DNA from: Pseudomonas sp.
Lineage (GTDB): Bacteria > Pseudomonadota > Gammaproteobacteria > Pseudomonadales > Pseudomonadaceae
Assembly: GCF_002796985.1 (NCBI RefSeq)
Contig: NZ_PEKX01000017.1
Location: 1 to 64,000, forward strand
Direction of reading: 5' to 3'
DNA length: 64,000 nt
The notes beneath the pieces were generated by a model that saw only the letters and a program-made list of their open reading frames with translations, did not search any database and had not been told where the DNA came from. Shown piece by piece: positions 1-7,370 of the stretch (the first letter of the stretch is position 1; every line of letters begins with the position of its first letter). The position numbers and the translations under genes were made by a program.

Positions 1-1
1 C

Positions 2-343
2 GTCGTTTCCGGCGGCCGTGGCATGGGCAATGGCGACAACTTCAGCATCCTTTATTCCCTGGCCGACAAGCTGGGCGCTGCTGTCGGCGCTTCCCGCGCT
101 GCCGTGGACGCCGGCTTCGTGCCGAACGACATGCAGGTCGGCCAGACCGGCAAGATCGTTGCTCCGCAGCTGTACGTGGCCGTCGGCATCTCCGGCGCCA
201 TCCAGCACCTGGCGGGCATGAAGGATTCGAAAGTGATCGTGGCGATCAACAAGGACGAAGAGGCGCCGATCTTCCAGGTCGCCGACTACGGCCTGGTGGG
301 CGATCTGTTCGAAGTCGTACCGGAGCTTCAAGGTTCACTCTGA
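2..343 (+). CDS. etfA: Electron transfer flavoprotein alpha subunit, C-terminal part
   Basis: This is the last ~113 residues of the ETF alpha subunit; the 5' part lies outside the window. ETF carries electrons from acyl-CoA dehydrogenases and related flavoenzymes to ETF-ubiquinone oxidoreductase. The fragment has the FAD-domain signature of the family: SGGRGMG, then GQTGKIVAPQLYVAVGISG, then HLAGMKDSKVIVAINKD and a VADYGLVGDLFEVVPEL tail. The reading frame is open from base 2 to the stop. Its job fits the three acyl-CoA dehydrogenases at the other end of the window, although nothing here shows co-regulation. Confidence 0.95.
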   Translation, partial: VVSGGRGMGNGDNFSILYSLADKLGAAVGASRAAVDAGFVPNDMQVGQTGKIVAPQLYVAVGISGAIQHLAGMKDSKVIVAINKDEEAPIFQVADYGLVGDLFEVVPELQGSL

Positions 344-411
344 GCCCCACTCCTGCCTGAAGTTGCGCGCCGGGGCCTGCTCCCTCGCCCTGGCGACGCG
401 ACCCGCTCCGA

Positions 412-1350
412 TCAATCCAGGCGGAATACCAGCGCCTTGAGGCCGCTGTCTGCTTCGATATCGGCAAATTCCGGCGGGTTCTCCAGGCGCTCGACGAAGC
501 GCAATTGCGACGCCTCGGCAGCCATGCCCTGGAGGAGGAAGTCCACCCCGACGGCAGGGTCGTTCACGCAGGCCAGTACGGTGCCGGCGCCATCCAGCAG
601 TTCCGGCAGGCGCCGGAGGACGCGGGCGTAGTCCTTGTCGAGGACGAAGCTGCCTTTCTGGAAGCTCGGCGGGTCGATGATGATCAGGTCGTACGGGCCG
701 GATTTCTTCACCTTGCCCCAGGACTTGAACAGGTCGTGGTCGAGGAAGCTCACCTTCGACAGGTCGTGGCCGTTCAGACGGTGGTTGTCGCGGCCACGGC
801 TGAGCGCGGCGCGGGCCATGTCGAGGTTGACCACCTTCTGCGCACCGCCGGCCATCGCCGCCACGGAGAAGCCGCAGGTGTAGGCGAACAGGTTAAGCAC
901 GCGCAGGCCGGCGGAGTGGGTCTGCACCCACTGGCGGCCGTAGCGCATGTCGAGGAACAGGCCGTTGTTCTGCTTGCGGCCCAGGTCCAGCTGGTAGCGC
1001 AGGCCGTGTTCGCTGATCTGCCAGCCGTCGAAGGCTTCGCCGCAGAGTACTTCCATGGTGCTTTCCAGGGTGTAACGGTGCTGCAGCATCAGGCTGCGCG
1101 CGCCCGTTGCGCGCCAGATGTCGCCTTGCGCCAGCTCCACCAGCATCGCCCGCAGCGCGCTCAGTTCGTCCTCGGCCGGCTCGCGGAACAGCGACAACAG
1201 CAGCACGCCTTCCAGCCAATCGGCAGTCAGGTGCTCCAGCCCTGGCCAGCGCCGGCCGCGGCCATGGAACAGGCGGCGGGTTTCCGTGGGGGCGGGGTTC
1301 AGGGCGGTGAGCAGTTGCTCACGCAGGGTGGCGATGGCTTCGGTGTTCAT
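412..1350 (-). CDS. Class I SAM-dependent methyltransferase, RlmI-related
   Basis: The 312-residue protein has a Rossmann methyltransferase core of the Methyltrans_SAM type found in rRNA cytosine methyltransferases such as RlmI. Visible motifs are NLFAYTCGFSVAAM (SAM loop), VVNLDMARAAL (acidic ribose-binding end of strand 2) and DLIIIDPPSF (motif IV). The N-terminal ~110 residues do not look like the RlmI PUA domain, so the substrate, probably RNA, cannot be named. It is the last gene of a minus-strand set after the P-loop kinase and NTF2-like genes, with a 57-bp gap. The ATG at 1350 is the natural start. Confidence 0.8.
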   Translation of the reverse strand: MNTEAIATLREQLLTALNPAPTETRRLFHGRGRRWPGLEHLTADWLEGVLLLSLFREPAEDELSALRAMLVELAQGDIWRATGARSLMLQHRYTLESTMEVLCGEAFDGWQISEHGLRYQLDLGRKQNNGLFLDMRYGRQWVQTHSAGLRVLNLFAYTCGFSVAAMAGGAQKVVNLDMARAALSRGRDNHRLNGHDLSKVSFLDHDLFKSWGKVKKSGPYDLIIIDPPSFQKGSFVLDKDYARVLRRLPELLDGAGTVLACVNDPAVGVDFLLQGMAAEASQLRFVERLENPPEFADIEADSGLKALVFRLD

Positions 1351-1407
1351 GCTTCGGGGCTTTCTGATCAGGCGATTGGTGCGAATCGGGGCGGCGATTC
1401 TACGCGT

Positions 1408-1893
1408 TCAGGCTCCATGGCGCTGCACCTGGAGCTTTTCTTCCGGGCCTGGGGCGACGAAGTAGCGGTTGAGCGCCTCGTAGCCGGCTGGGTCCAGCGG
1501 CGCTGCCAGTGGGGCGATGGCGTGACGCGCCAGCAGGCGGCTGCGGCAGGTGGCCGGGTCGACATCGAGGAAATGCAGGCAATGCGCCGCGCCGGCCTGT
1601 TGCGCCAGGTCGATCAGCCAGCGGCGGTCGGCCAGGGTGTTGGCGGGGATATCCAGCACTACGCTGGTGCCGGCGCGCAGCAGGCCGACCACGTGCGGGC
1701 CCATGACCTTGCGCACGCGGCGGGCGTAGAGCTGGTAGTCGTCAGGGTTGCTGATGCCCCAGGGGAACAGCTCGGCCAGCCATTGCTCCTCGGCCAGCAT
1801 CACGGTGCCCGGCGCCTGCGCCAGTTCGCGGGCGAGGCGGGACTTGCCCGACGCCGCCTTGCCGCACAGCAGGTGCAATGTGCCGGTACTCAT
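1408..1893 (-). CDS. P-loop kinase-like AAA family protein
   Basis: A 161-residue single-domain P-loop protein. The Walker A motif GKAASGKS is at residues 11-18, followed by an AEEQW segment and a VVLDIPANT strand that probably carries the Walker B acidic residue. Size and motif order resemble zeta-toxin-like or chloramphenicol-phosphotransferase-like small kinases (family knowledge). No antitoxin lies beside it, so a toxin role is not supported. Its ATG overlaps the stop of the upstream NTF2-like gene by 4 bp (ATGA), so the two are probably translationally coupled. The phosphorylated substrate is unknown. Confidence 0.7.
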   Translation of the reverse strand: MSTGTLHLLCGKAASGKSRLARELAQAPGTVMLAEEQWLAELFPWGISNPDDYQLYARRVRKVMGPHVVGLLRAGTSVVLDIPANTLADRRWLIDLAQQAGAAHCLHFLDVDPATCRSRLLARHAIAPLAAPLDPAGYEALNRYFVAPGPEEKLQVQRHGA

Positions 1894-2306
1894 GTCGTGG
1901 CCTCCAGCAGGTCGGTGCCGTAGGAGTTGTCCACGGCGCAGCGCCAGGCGCCGTCGGCTTCGCGGCGGAACACGTAGGTGGCGCGGCGGCTCAGCTTGCC
2001 GTGGCGGGTGTCGAGCAGGGTCTGTGCGACGACGAGCGCGGTGTCGCCGGTTTCGAGGATTTCCAGGCGGCCCTGGCGTACCCGCAGGTTGTGCCCGAAG
2101 TGCTCGGCGATGGCGACGAAGGCCTGGCGGATCTGCGCCTTGCCGCGCGCCAGCAGGCCGGGCTTGACCACCAGGAGTGCGTCGTCGGTGTAGAACGCGA
2201 GCAGCGCGTCGAAGTCCTCGCGGCCGATGGCTTCGTCGGCGGCCTGGATAAGCGCTTGCAGGGGATGCGGTGCCGCGGGAAGAGTAGGGGAAGGTGCCTG
2301 GTCCAT
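1890..2306 (-). CDS. NTF2/SnoaL-like domain protein
   Basis: The 138-residue product has the NTF2-like fold signature: an early helix (LQALIQAADEAIGREDFDALLAFY), TDDALLVVKPGLLARGKAQIR and a C-terminal beta region ending ADGAWRCAVDNSYGTDLL. Relatives act as small-molecule isomerases, lyases or ligand-binding proteins; no catalytic identity is visible. The start at 2306 is chosen for the GAGGAG ribosome site 7 nt upstream. An in-frame extension to 2447 would run through the terminator hairpin and is rejected. The gene leads the minus-strand set down to 412 and lies just downstream of the attenuator-like leader at 2346-2451. Confidence 0.75.
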   Translation of the reverse strand: MDQAPSPTLPAAPHPLQALIQAADEAIGREDFDALLAFYTDDALLVVKPGLLARGKAQIRQAFVAIAEHFGHNLRVRQGRLEILETGDTALVVAQTLLDTRHGKLSRRATYVFRREADGAWRCAVDNSYGTDLLEATT

Positions 2307-2345
2307 CAGTGTCTCCTCGATCGGGAGCCTCGGACGGCGGGCATT

Positions 2346-2370
2346 AAAAAACCCGCCGGGAGGCGGGTTT
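2346..2370 (-). terminator. Rho-independent terminator inside the 5' leader of the NTF2-like operon
   Basis: On the minus strand a perfect 9-bp stem (AAACCCGCC / GGCGGGTTT, loop TCCC) runs into six T residues. It ends 39 nt upstream of the ATG at 2306. No minus-strand gene lies upstream that needs a terminator, because the next gene (2579) points the other way. A terminator between promoter and first gene is the hallmark of attenuation. The arm at 2362-2369 can also pair with 2391-2398 to form a competing antiterminator. Confidence 0.75.
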
Positions 2371-2388
2371 GGTTGTTCGCGGAATGCG

Positions 2389-2451
2389 CTAACCCACCAT
2401 CGGAGCGATGGTGGTAATAATCGGCTGGAAGGTGCGGTGGGCGGCATTCAT
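2389..2451 (-). CDS. Candidate leader peptide of an attenuator
   Basis: A 20-codon reading frame starts at ATG 2451 and stops with TAG at 2389. Codons 11-15 read Ile-Ile-Thr-Thr-Ile (ATT ATT ACC ACC ATC), like the Ile/Thr runs of enteric thr leader peptides. These codons cover the 5' arm of a 9-bp hairpin (2394-2414). The 3' arm of that hairpin can instead pair with the 5' arm of the terminator at 2346-2370. There is no clear Shine-Dalgarno sequence, which weakens the call. The downstream genes are not amino-acid biosynthesis genes, so the physiological signal is unclear. Confidence 0.45.
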   Translation of the reverse strand: MNAAHRTFQPIITTIAPMVG

Positions 2452-2578
2452 GGTTCAGAAGCTATCAGAAGTTTCATACGTCGCGCCAGCGCTCTTTTTT
2501 TGCTGGCGGCATGGCATGATCGCGCCGCGCCATTGTCTGAGCACCATGTCTTTCTCCACGCCGTAGCGGAGCCTTTTC

Positions 2579-3199
2579 ATGTCGTCCCCTTTTCCGACTC
2601 GTCTCTTGCGCGCTCTGGCGCTGCTCGCCGGGTTGGCCATGTCCGTCGATGCCGGCGCCGCAACCTGCCCGCCGGGGCAACGCCAGGTCTGCCTGGATAC
2701 CTGCCTGTGCCTGCCTGACCTGGGCGCGGTACTCGGCCCGGTGCTTACCGATACCCGCAAGATGGCCGCCCAGGCGCTGGGCGTGTGGTTGCAGCAGTCC
2801 CGCGACCAGGCGGAGCAGGGCGGCACCGAGCCGATCCCGCTGGAGATTCGCGCGCAGCTGCAGCCTTATTTCTCCGATGAGGTGCTGATGACGGCGCGCT
2901 ATTCCACCGGCGCGCTGGACGAGCTGAACGCTGCCCAGACGATCATGCAGAACCCCGACACCGAGGCCGTCACCCTGGTGGACGTAATCGTCTTCCGCCG
3001 CGAGGTCGATGCACAGAAGGACGTCGCCCTCTGGGCCCACGAACTGTGGCACGTGAAGCAGTACCAGGAGTGGGGCGTGCAGGGCTTCGCCACGCGCTAT
3101 TCCGAGGACTTCGATGCCGTGGAGGCGCCGGCCTACGAGATGCAGCGGCGGGTCGCCAAGGACCTGCGCGACGGCAAGGTCACCGCGCAGGCGCAGTGA
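2579..3199 (+). CDS. Secreted DUF4157-like putative zinc metalloprotein
   Basis: A 206-residue protein with an N-terminal signal peptide (hydrophobic LLRALALLAGLAMSV, cleavage near AGA-A at residues 25-28). After it comes a Cys cluster (C30, C38, C42, C44) that could form disulfides. Residues 154-158 are HELWH, an HExxH zinc-site motif, within a segment resembling DUF4157 proteins. A protease function is an inference from the motif; no distant third zinc ligand was identified with certainty. The gene stands alone, divergent from the NTF2-like operon and converging on the outer-membrane factor gene ending at 3203. Confidence 0.7.
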   Translation: MSSPFPTRLLRALALLAGLAMSVDAGAATCPPGQRQVCLDTCLCLPDLGAVLGPVLTDTRKMAAQALGVWLQQSRDQAEQGGTEPIPLEIRAQLQPYFSDEVLMTARYSTGALDELNAAQTIMQNPDTEAVTLVDVIVFRREVDAQKDVALWAHELWHVKQYQEWGVQGFATRYSEDFDAVEAPAYEMQRRVAKDLRDGKVTAQAQ

Positions 3200-3202
3200 G
3201 TC

Positions 3203-4696
3203 TCAGCGGCTGGCGCTGGCCTCCGGCGCCGGCGTGCCGCCGCCGAGCGCCTTGCACAGGGCGATCAGCGTCAGGCGCAACTGGGTATCGCTGTCGACCA
3301 CGTCGCGGCGCGACTGCAGGTAGGCGCGCTGGGCGTCCAGCTCCACCAGGAAGTCGGTCATACCGCCGGCATAGCGCGCCTTGGCCATGCCGTAGGCGAC
3401 GTCGCTGCTGTGCAGCTTTTCCTGCAGGCGCTGGTTGCGTTGGCGCTCGGCGCCGTAGTGGCTCAGCGCGTCGTCCACCTCCTGCCAGGCCTTGAGCACG
3501 GTCTGTTGGTAGGACACGGCGGCTTCCTGCTCTTCCAGCTTGCGCAGGTTGATCTGCGAGCGCCGCCGGCCATTGTCGAAGATCGGCAGCGACAGGCTCG
3601 GGCCGACATTCCAGGTGCGGCTGCCCCAGTCGCTGAATTTGCCGTCGTCCGCCGATTCGTAGCCGAAGCTCGCGCCCAGGCGGATGGATGGGTAGAGGTC
3701 GGCCACGGCCACGCCGATGTTGGCGGTGGCAGCGTGCAACTGGGCTTCGGCGGCGCGGATGTCCGGGCGGCGGCGGGCGACTTCCGAGGGCAGGCCGAGG
3801 CTGAGGTCGGGCGTCTGCGGCGCGGCTTGGACGACGGGCTTCAGGTCGTCGCGCAGGCTGCCGGGCTCGGCGCCGATCAGCACGCCAATCTGGTTGATTG
3901 CAGCGCTCTCGCTGGCGTGCAGTTGCGGCAGGCTGGAGCGCAGGTCGGCGAGCTGGCCGCGCTGGCGCTCGACGTCGAAGTCGTCCACCAGCCCGCCGTC
4001 GGCGCGCACCTGGATCAGTTGCAGGGATTCTTCGGTGGCGACGATGTCCTGGTTGGCCACGGCGATCTGCTGCTGCACGCCGCGCAGCTCGAAGTAGGCG
4101 CGGGCCAGTTCGGCCGAGACGCCCAGGCGGGTTTCCTCGAGCATCGCCTGCTGCGCCGCCACGCTGGCGTCGGCGGCCTCGATGGAGCGGCTCACGCGGC
4201 CCCACAGGTCGGGCTCCCAGGAGGCGTCGAAACCGGCCTGGTAGAGGGTGAAAGGTTGGGCCAGCACCTTGCTGATCTCGTCGCTGCTGGCGCCCGGGGC
4301 GATGCGCTGGATCATCAGCGCGTTGGCGCCGTTCTCGCTCATGCGCTGGCGGGTTACGCCGCCGGAGGCGTTGACATCCACGCCGCGCTGGGCCGCCACC
4401 ATCTGCCGCTGCATACGGCTCTGGGCGAAGCGCAGCACGGCGCTGTTGAGGTCGGGGCTGGCCTTGTCCGCGCGGCGTTGCAGGTTGTTCAGCACCGGGT
4501 CGTTGAACAGTGTCCACCAGTCTTCGCCAAGGCGTGTGCTGCCCTCGGCCGGGTGCAACTGCGTATCGCCGGAATGCGCGGCCTGCCAGCTGGCCGGCGC
4601 CTGGGTTTGTGGCGCTTCATAGTCGGGGCCGACGGCGCAGCCGGCGAGGCCGGCGCCGAGCAGGGCGAGGGAGACGAGGCGAGACGTGCGGTTCAT
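3203..4696 (-). CDS. Outer-membrane efflux lipoprotein, NodT/OprM family
   Basis: A 497-residue outer-membrane factor with a lipoprotein signal peptide (lipobox LAGC, Cys 20) followed by the typical VGPDY start. It has the duplicated TolC-type helical and beta-strand pattern, including ELARAYFELRGVQQQIAVA and RRPDIRAAEAQL. It provides the outer-membrane channel of a tripartite exporter. It is the last gene of the minus-strand set HlyD-ATPase-permease-permease-small membrane protein, so it very probably serves that exporter. ATG 4696 is preferred because AAGGTG lies upstream; a GTG at 4705 is possible. Confidence 0.9.
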   Translation of the reverse strand: MNRTSRLVSLALLGAGLAGCAVGPDYEAPQTQAPASWQAAHSGDTQLHPAEGSTRLGEDWWTLFNDPVLNNLQRRADKASPDLNSAVLRFAQSRMQRQMVAAQRGVDVNASGGVTRQRMSENGANALMIQRIAPGASSDEISKVLAQPFTLYQAGFDASWEPDLWGRVSRSIEAADASVAAQQAMLEETRLGVSAELARAYFELRGVQQQIAVANQDIVATEESLQLIQVRADGGLVDDFDVERQRGQLADLRSSLPQLHASESAAINQIGVLIGAEPGSLRDDLKPVVQAAPQTPDLSLGLPSEVARRRPDIRAAEAQLHAATANIGVAVADLYPSIRLGASFGYESADDGKFSDWGSRTWNVGPSLSLPIFDNGRRRSQINLRKLEEQEAAVSYQQTVLKAWQEVDDALSHYGAERQRNQRLQEKLHSSDVAYGMAKARYAGGMTDFLVELDAQRAYLQSRRDVVDSDTQLRLTLIALCKALGGGTPAPEASASR

Positions 4697-4741
4697 CGAT
4701 GGCACCTTTTCAGAATTGCACCTTTTCAGATTCGCTGGGCG

Positions 4742-5050
4742 CTAGTCATCGGACGAGCCCTCGAAACGTCTTGCGAAGTAGCCAAGCAGCAGGCCTGCGG
4801 CGATGCCGACGACCCCCAGTAGCAGGCCCATGGAGCGGTTGCTGACCATGCCGACGTTCTTTACGTGGGTGGGCAGGCCAAGCAGGCCGATGAAGACCAG
4901 CATCGCCAGCGAAAGCGCGATCAGGTAGATGCCGCCGGCCCGCCAGGTGTCGGTCGGGATGCCCTTGCGGCGGCAATACAGGTAGCCCAGCCCGAACGGC
5001 AGGGCGAGCTGGGTGACCGCGAAGACAATGAACTGGCTGGTTTCGCTCAT
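4742..5050 (-). CDS. Small membrane protein with three predicted helices
   Basis: A 102-residue hydrophobic protein of no family I recognise. Three membrane stretches are visible: residues ~7-25 (FIVFAVTQLALPFGLGYLY), ~39-58 (IYLIALSLAMLVFIGLLGL) and ~73-92. It sits between the second permease gene (68-bp gap) and the outer-membrane factor gene (45-bp gap), all on the same strand, so it is probably co-transcribed with the exporter. It could be an accessory subunit or a passenger. The ATG at 5050 begins the hydrophobic protein directly; the longer frame upstream is not protein-like. Confidence 0.65.
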   Translation of the reverse strand: MSETSQFIVFAVTQLALPFGLGYLYCRRKGIPTDTWRAGGIYLIALSLAMLVFIGLLGLPTHVKNVGMVSNRSMGLLLGVVGIAAGLLLGYFARRFEGSSDD

Positions 5051-5118
5051 GGGTTGCTGCTTCTGAAGTGAGGTTCCGGGGCAGGGTATTGCATCGCTTG
5101 GCCATCTCCAGTGATCGA

Positions 5119-6222
5119 CTACGCAAGCCGGTGGCGGAACAGCCACGAAGCCAGCGGCAGGGTGATGGCGGACACCACCAGCATGGGAATCAGGTTGAGC
5201 CAGACATCGGCGAGGGTCGCGCCTTCGAGGTAGACGCGCTGGATCAGGTCGATGCCGAAGCGCAGCGGGTTGGCGTAGGTCACCACCTGCAGGAACTCAG
5301 GCATGTTGCGTACCGGCGTGGCAAGGCCGGAGAGCAGCGTCAGCGGCATGATCAGCACAAAGGTGTAGAGCATCGCCTGCTGCATGTTCAGCGACACCGC
5401 GCTGATCGACATGCCCAGCCCGACACAGGCCACGGTGAATACCGCCAGCCCGCCATAGAGGTTGAGCAGCGAGCCGGCCATGGGGATGTCGAACCAGAAC
5501 AGCGCCATCAGCAGCACCAGGGTTGCCTGCGCCAGGCCGATCAGGGTCGGCGGGATGGCCTTGCCGAGCATGATTTCCAGCGGCGTGTAGGGCGTCACCA
5601 GTAACTGGTCGAAGGTGCCCTGTTCGCGCTCGCGGGCCACCGAGAGCGCGGTGAGCATCAGCGTCTGCATCATGCTCAGGGTGGCGATCAGCGCCGGGAT
5701 CAGCGGCCAGCGGGTTTCCAGGTTGGGGTTGTACCAGGAGCGGCTGACCACGCTGATCGGCGCCGCGGCCAGGCCCTGCTCACGGTTGAATTCGTCCACC
5801 ACCACGGCAAGGCCCGCAGCGGCGGACCCGGCGGTATTGGAGTTGCGCCCATCGAGGATGACCTGGATCGGCGCCGGGTCGCCCTGCGCCAGGCGGGTCT
5901 GGAAGTCCGATGGGATATGGATCACCAGCAGCGCTTTCTGCTCGTCGATCACCGTCTGGATTTCCTCGACGCGGGTCAGCGTCGCCACCCGGTGGAAGAT
6001 GCCGCTGCCGTCCAGGCGCGAGGCGAGGCGGGTGGAGGATTCGCTGTGGCTGAGGTCGAGAATGGCGTAGGGCGCGTCGTTGAGGTCGAAGGTCACCGCG
6101 TAGCCGAACAGCACGCTCTGCATCAGCACCGGCGCCACCAGCACGATGCGGTTGGCCGGGTCCTTGAGGATCACCAGCAGTTCCTTGCGCCACAGGTTGA
6201 GGATGCGCCAGAGAAATTCCAT
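5119..6222 (-). CDS. ABC-2 type exporter permease (YbhR-like)
   Basis: A 367-residue ABC-2 permease. It has an N-terminal membrane helix (IVLVAPVLMQSVLFGYAVTF), a large periplasmic domain of ~140 residues, and a C-terminal block of about five helices containing REREQGTFDQLLVTPYTPLEIMLGK, the conserved ABC-2 coupling segment. It corresponds to YbhR of the E. coli YbhGFSR exporter. It starts 5 bp after the first permease gene ends, so the two permeases are probably made together and form a heterodimer. Substrate specificity cannot be read; E. coli YbhFSR has been linked to drug and cation efflux (family knowledge). Confidence 0.88.
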   Translation of the reverse strand: MEFLWRILNLWRKELLVILKDPANRIVLVAPVLMQSVLFGYAVTFDLNDAPYAILDLSHSESSTRLASRLDGSGIFHRVATLTRVEEIQTVIDEQKALLVIHIPSDFQTRLAQGDPAPIQVILDGRNSNTAGSAAAGLAVVVDEFNREQGLAAAPISVVSRSWYNPNLETRWPLIPALIATLSMMQTLMLTALSVAREREQGTFDQLLVTPYTPLEIMLGKAIPPTLIGLAQATLVLLMALFWFDIPMAGSLLNLYGGLAVFTVACVGLGMSISAVSLNMQQAMLYTFVLIMPLTLLSGLATPVRNMPEFLQVVTYANPLRFGIDLIQRVYLEGATLADVWLNLIPMLVVSAITLPLASWLFRHRLA

Positions 6223-6227
6223 GCGAG

Positions 6228-7370
6228 TCAGTCCAGCCGCTTGCGCGTCACCATCCGCGCCAGGCCCAGAAGGGCGACGGCGTAGGCGGCGAGGATGGCG
6301 CAGTTCTTGAGGATCATCGGCCAGAAGTCGCCGGCCAGGAACAGGGATTTCACCAGCTCCATGAAGTAGGTCGCCGGCAGCAGGTTGCCGATCACGCGGA
6401 TCGCGGTGGGCACGTTGCGCAGGTCGAAGATGAAGCCCGAGAGCATCATCGCCGGCAGGAAGCTGGCGAGCAGGGCGATCTGGCTGGCGAGGAACTGGTT
6501 CTTGGTCACCGCCGAGATCAGCAGGCCGATGCCCAGCGCCACCAGCATGTAGAGCATGGAGGCGATCACAAGCACGATGAAGGAACCGTAGAGCGGCACG
6601 TCGAACAGGAATCGCGCGGCGAGCAGGCAAAGCGCCAGGCCGATCATGCCGATGCCGAAGCAGGGGATGATCTTCGCCAGGAGGATTTCCACTGGCCGCA
6701 CCGGCGTGACGAACAGCGCCTCCAGCGTGCCGCGCTCCCATTCGCGGGCCATCACCAGGGCGGTGAGGAAGGCGCCGACCAGGGTCATGATCAGCACGAT
6801 CAGCCCTGGCACCAGGTACCAGGTGCTGGTGTTGGCGGCGTTGAACCACATGCGCTGGACGATGGTGACCGCGCCGCGCTGGTCCGTGGATTGGGTCGCG
6901 CTGCCGGCGCTGCGGTCGGCCTGCTTCTCGCCATAGCCCGCCAGGGCACTGCTGACGTAGGTGGCGACGCTGGCGGCGCGGGTGGCGTCGGAGCCCTGCA
7001 CCAGCACCTGGATTTGCGCGTTGCCGTCGTTCAGGCGGCGGGTGAAGTCGGACGGGAACTGCACCACCGCGTCTACTTCGCGGGCCTTCATCAGAGCCTC
7101 GGCCTCGGCGAAGGAGCGCACGAGATGGGGTTCCAGGTACTCGGTGCGGCTGATCCCGGCGGCCACGTCGCGGGCCACGGGGGAGGGGTCGTCGAGGACG
7201 ATGGCGACGATGGCGCGCTTCACGTCCAGCGACAGGCCGTAACCGAAGATCAGGATCAGCGCGATGGGCAGGCCGATACCGATCAGCAGGTTGCTGCGGT
7301 CGCGCACCAGCTGCCGCACTTCCTTGCGGGTGAGCGAGGCGAGGCGTCGCCAGAAGCCGCCGGCGCTCAT
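6228..7370 (-). CDS. ABC-2 type exporter permease (YbhS-like)
   Basis: A 380-residue permease of the same build as its downstream partner: an N-terminal helix (LLIGIGLPIALILIFGYGLSL), a periplasmic domain, then the EWERGTLEALFVTPVRPVEILLAK segment and five C-terminal helices. It matches YbhS. Its ATG overlaps the stop of the ATPase gene by 4 bp and its own stop is 5 bp before the next permease start, a tight operon order of ATPase, permease, permease. It forms the inner-membrane channel of the exporter. Confidence 0.88.
   Translation of the reverse strand: MSAGGFWRRLASLTRKEVRQLVRDRSNLLIGIGLPIALILIFGYGLSLDVKRAIVAIVLDDPSPVARDVAAGISRTEYLEPHLVRSFAEAEALMKAREVDAVVQFPSDFTRRLNDGNAQIQVLVQGSDATRAASVATYVSSALAGYGEKQADRSAGSATQSTDQRGAVTIVQRMWFNAANTSTWYLVPGLIVLIMTLVGAFLTALVMAREWERGTLEALFVTPVRPVEILLAKIIPCFGIGMIGLALCLLAARFLFDVPLYGSFIVLVIASMLYMLVALGIGLLISAVTKNQFLASQIALLASFLPAMMLSGFIFDLRNVPTAIRVIGNLLPATYFMELVKSLFLAGDFWPMILKNCAILAAYAVALLGLARMVTRKRLD

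Noticed and set aside
1408..2306. Toxin-antitoxin pair made of the P-loop kinase and the NTF2-like protein
   Set aside because: The kinase only generally resembles zeta toxins and the partner is an NTF2-fold protein, not an epsilon-type antitoxin.
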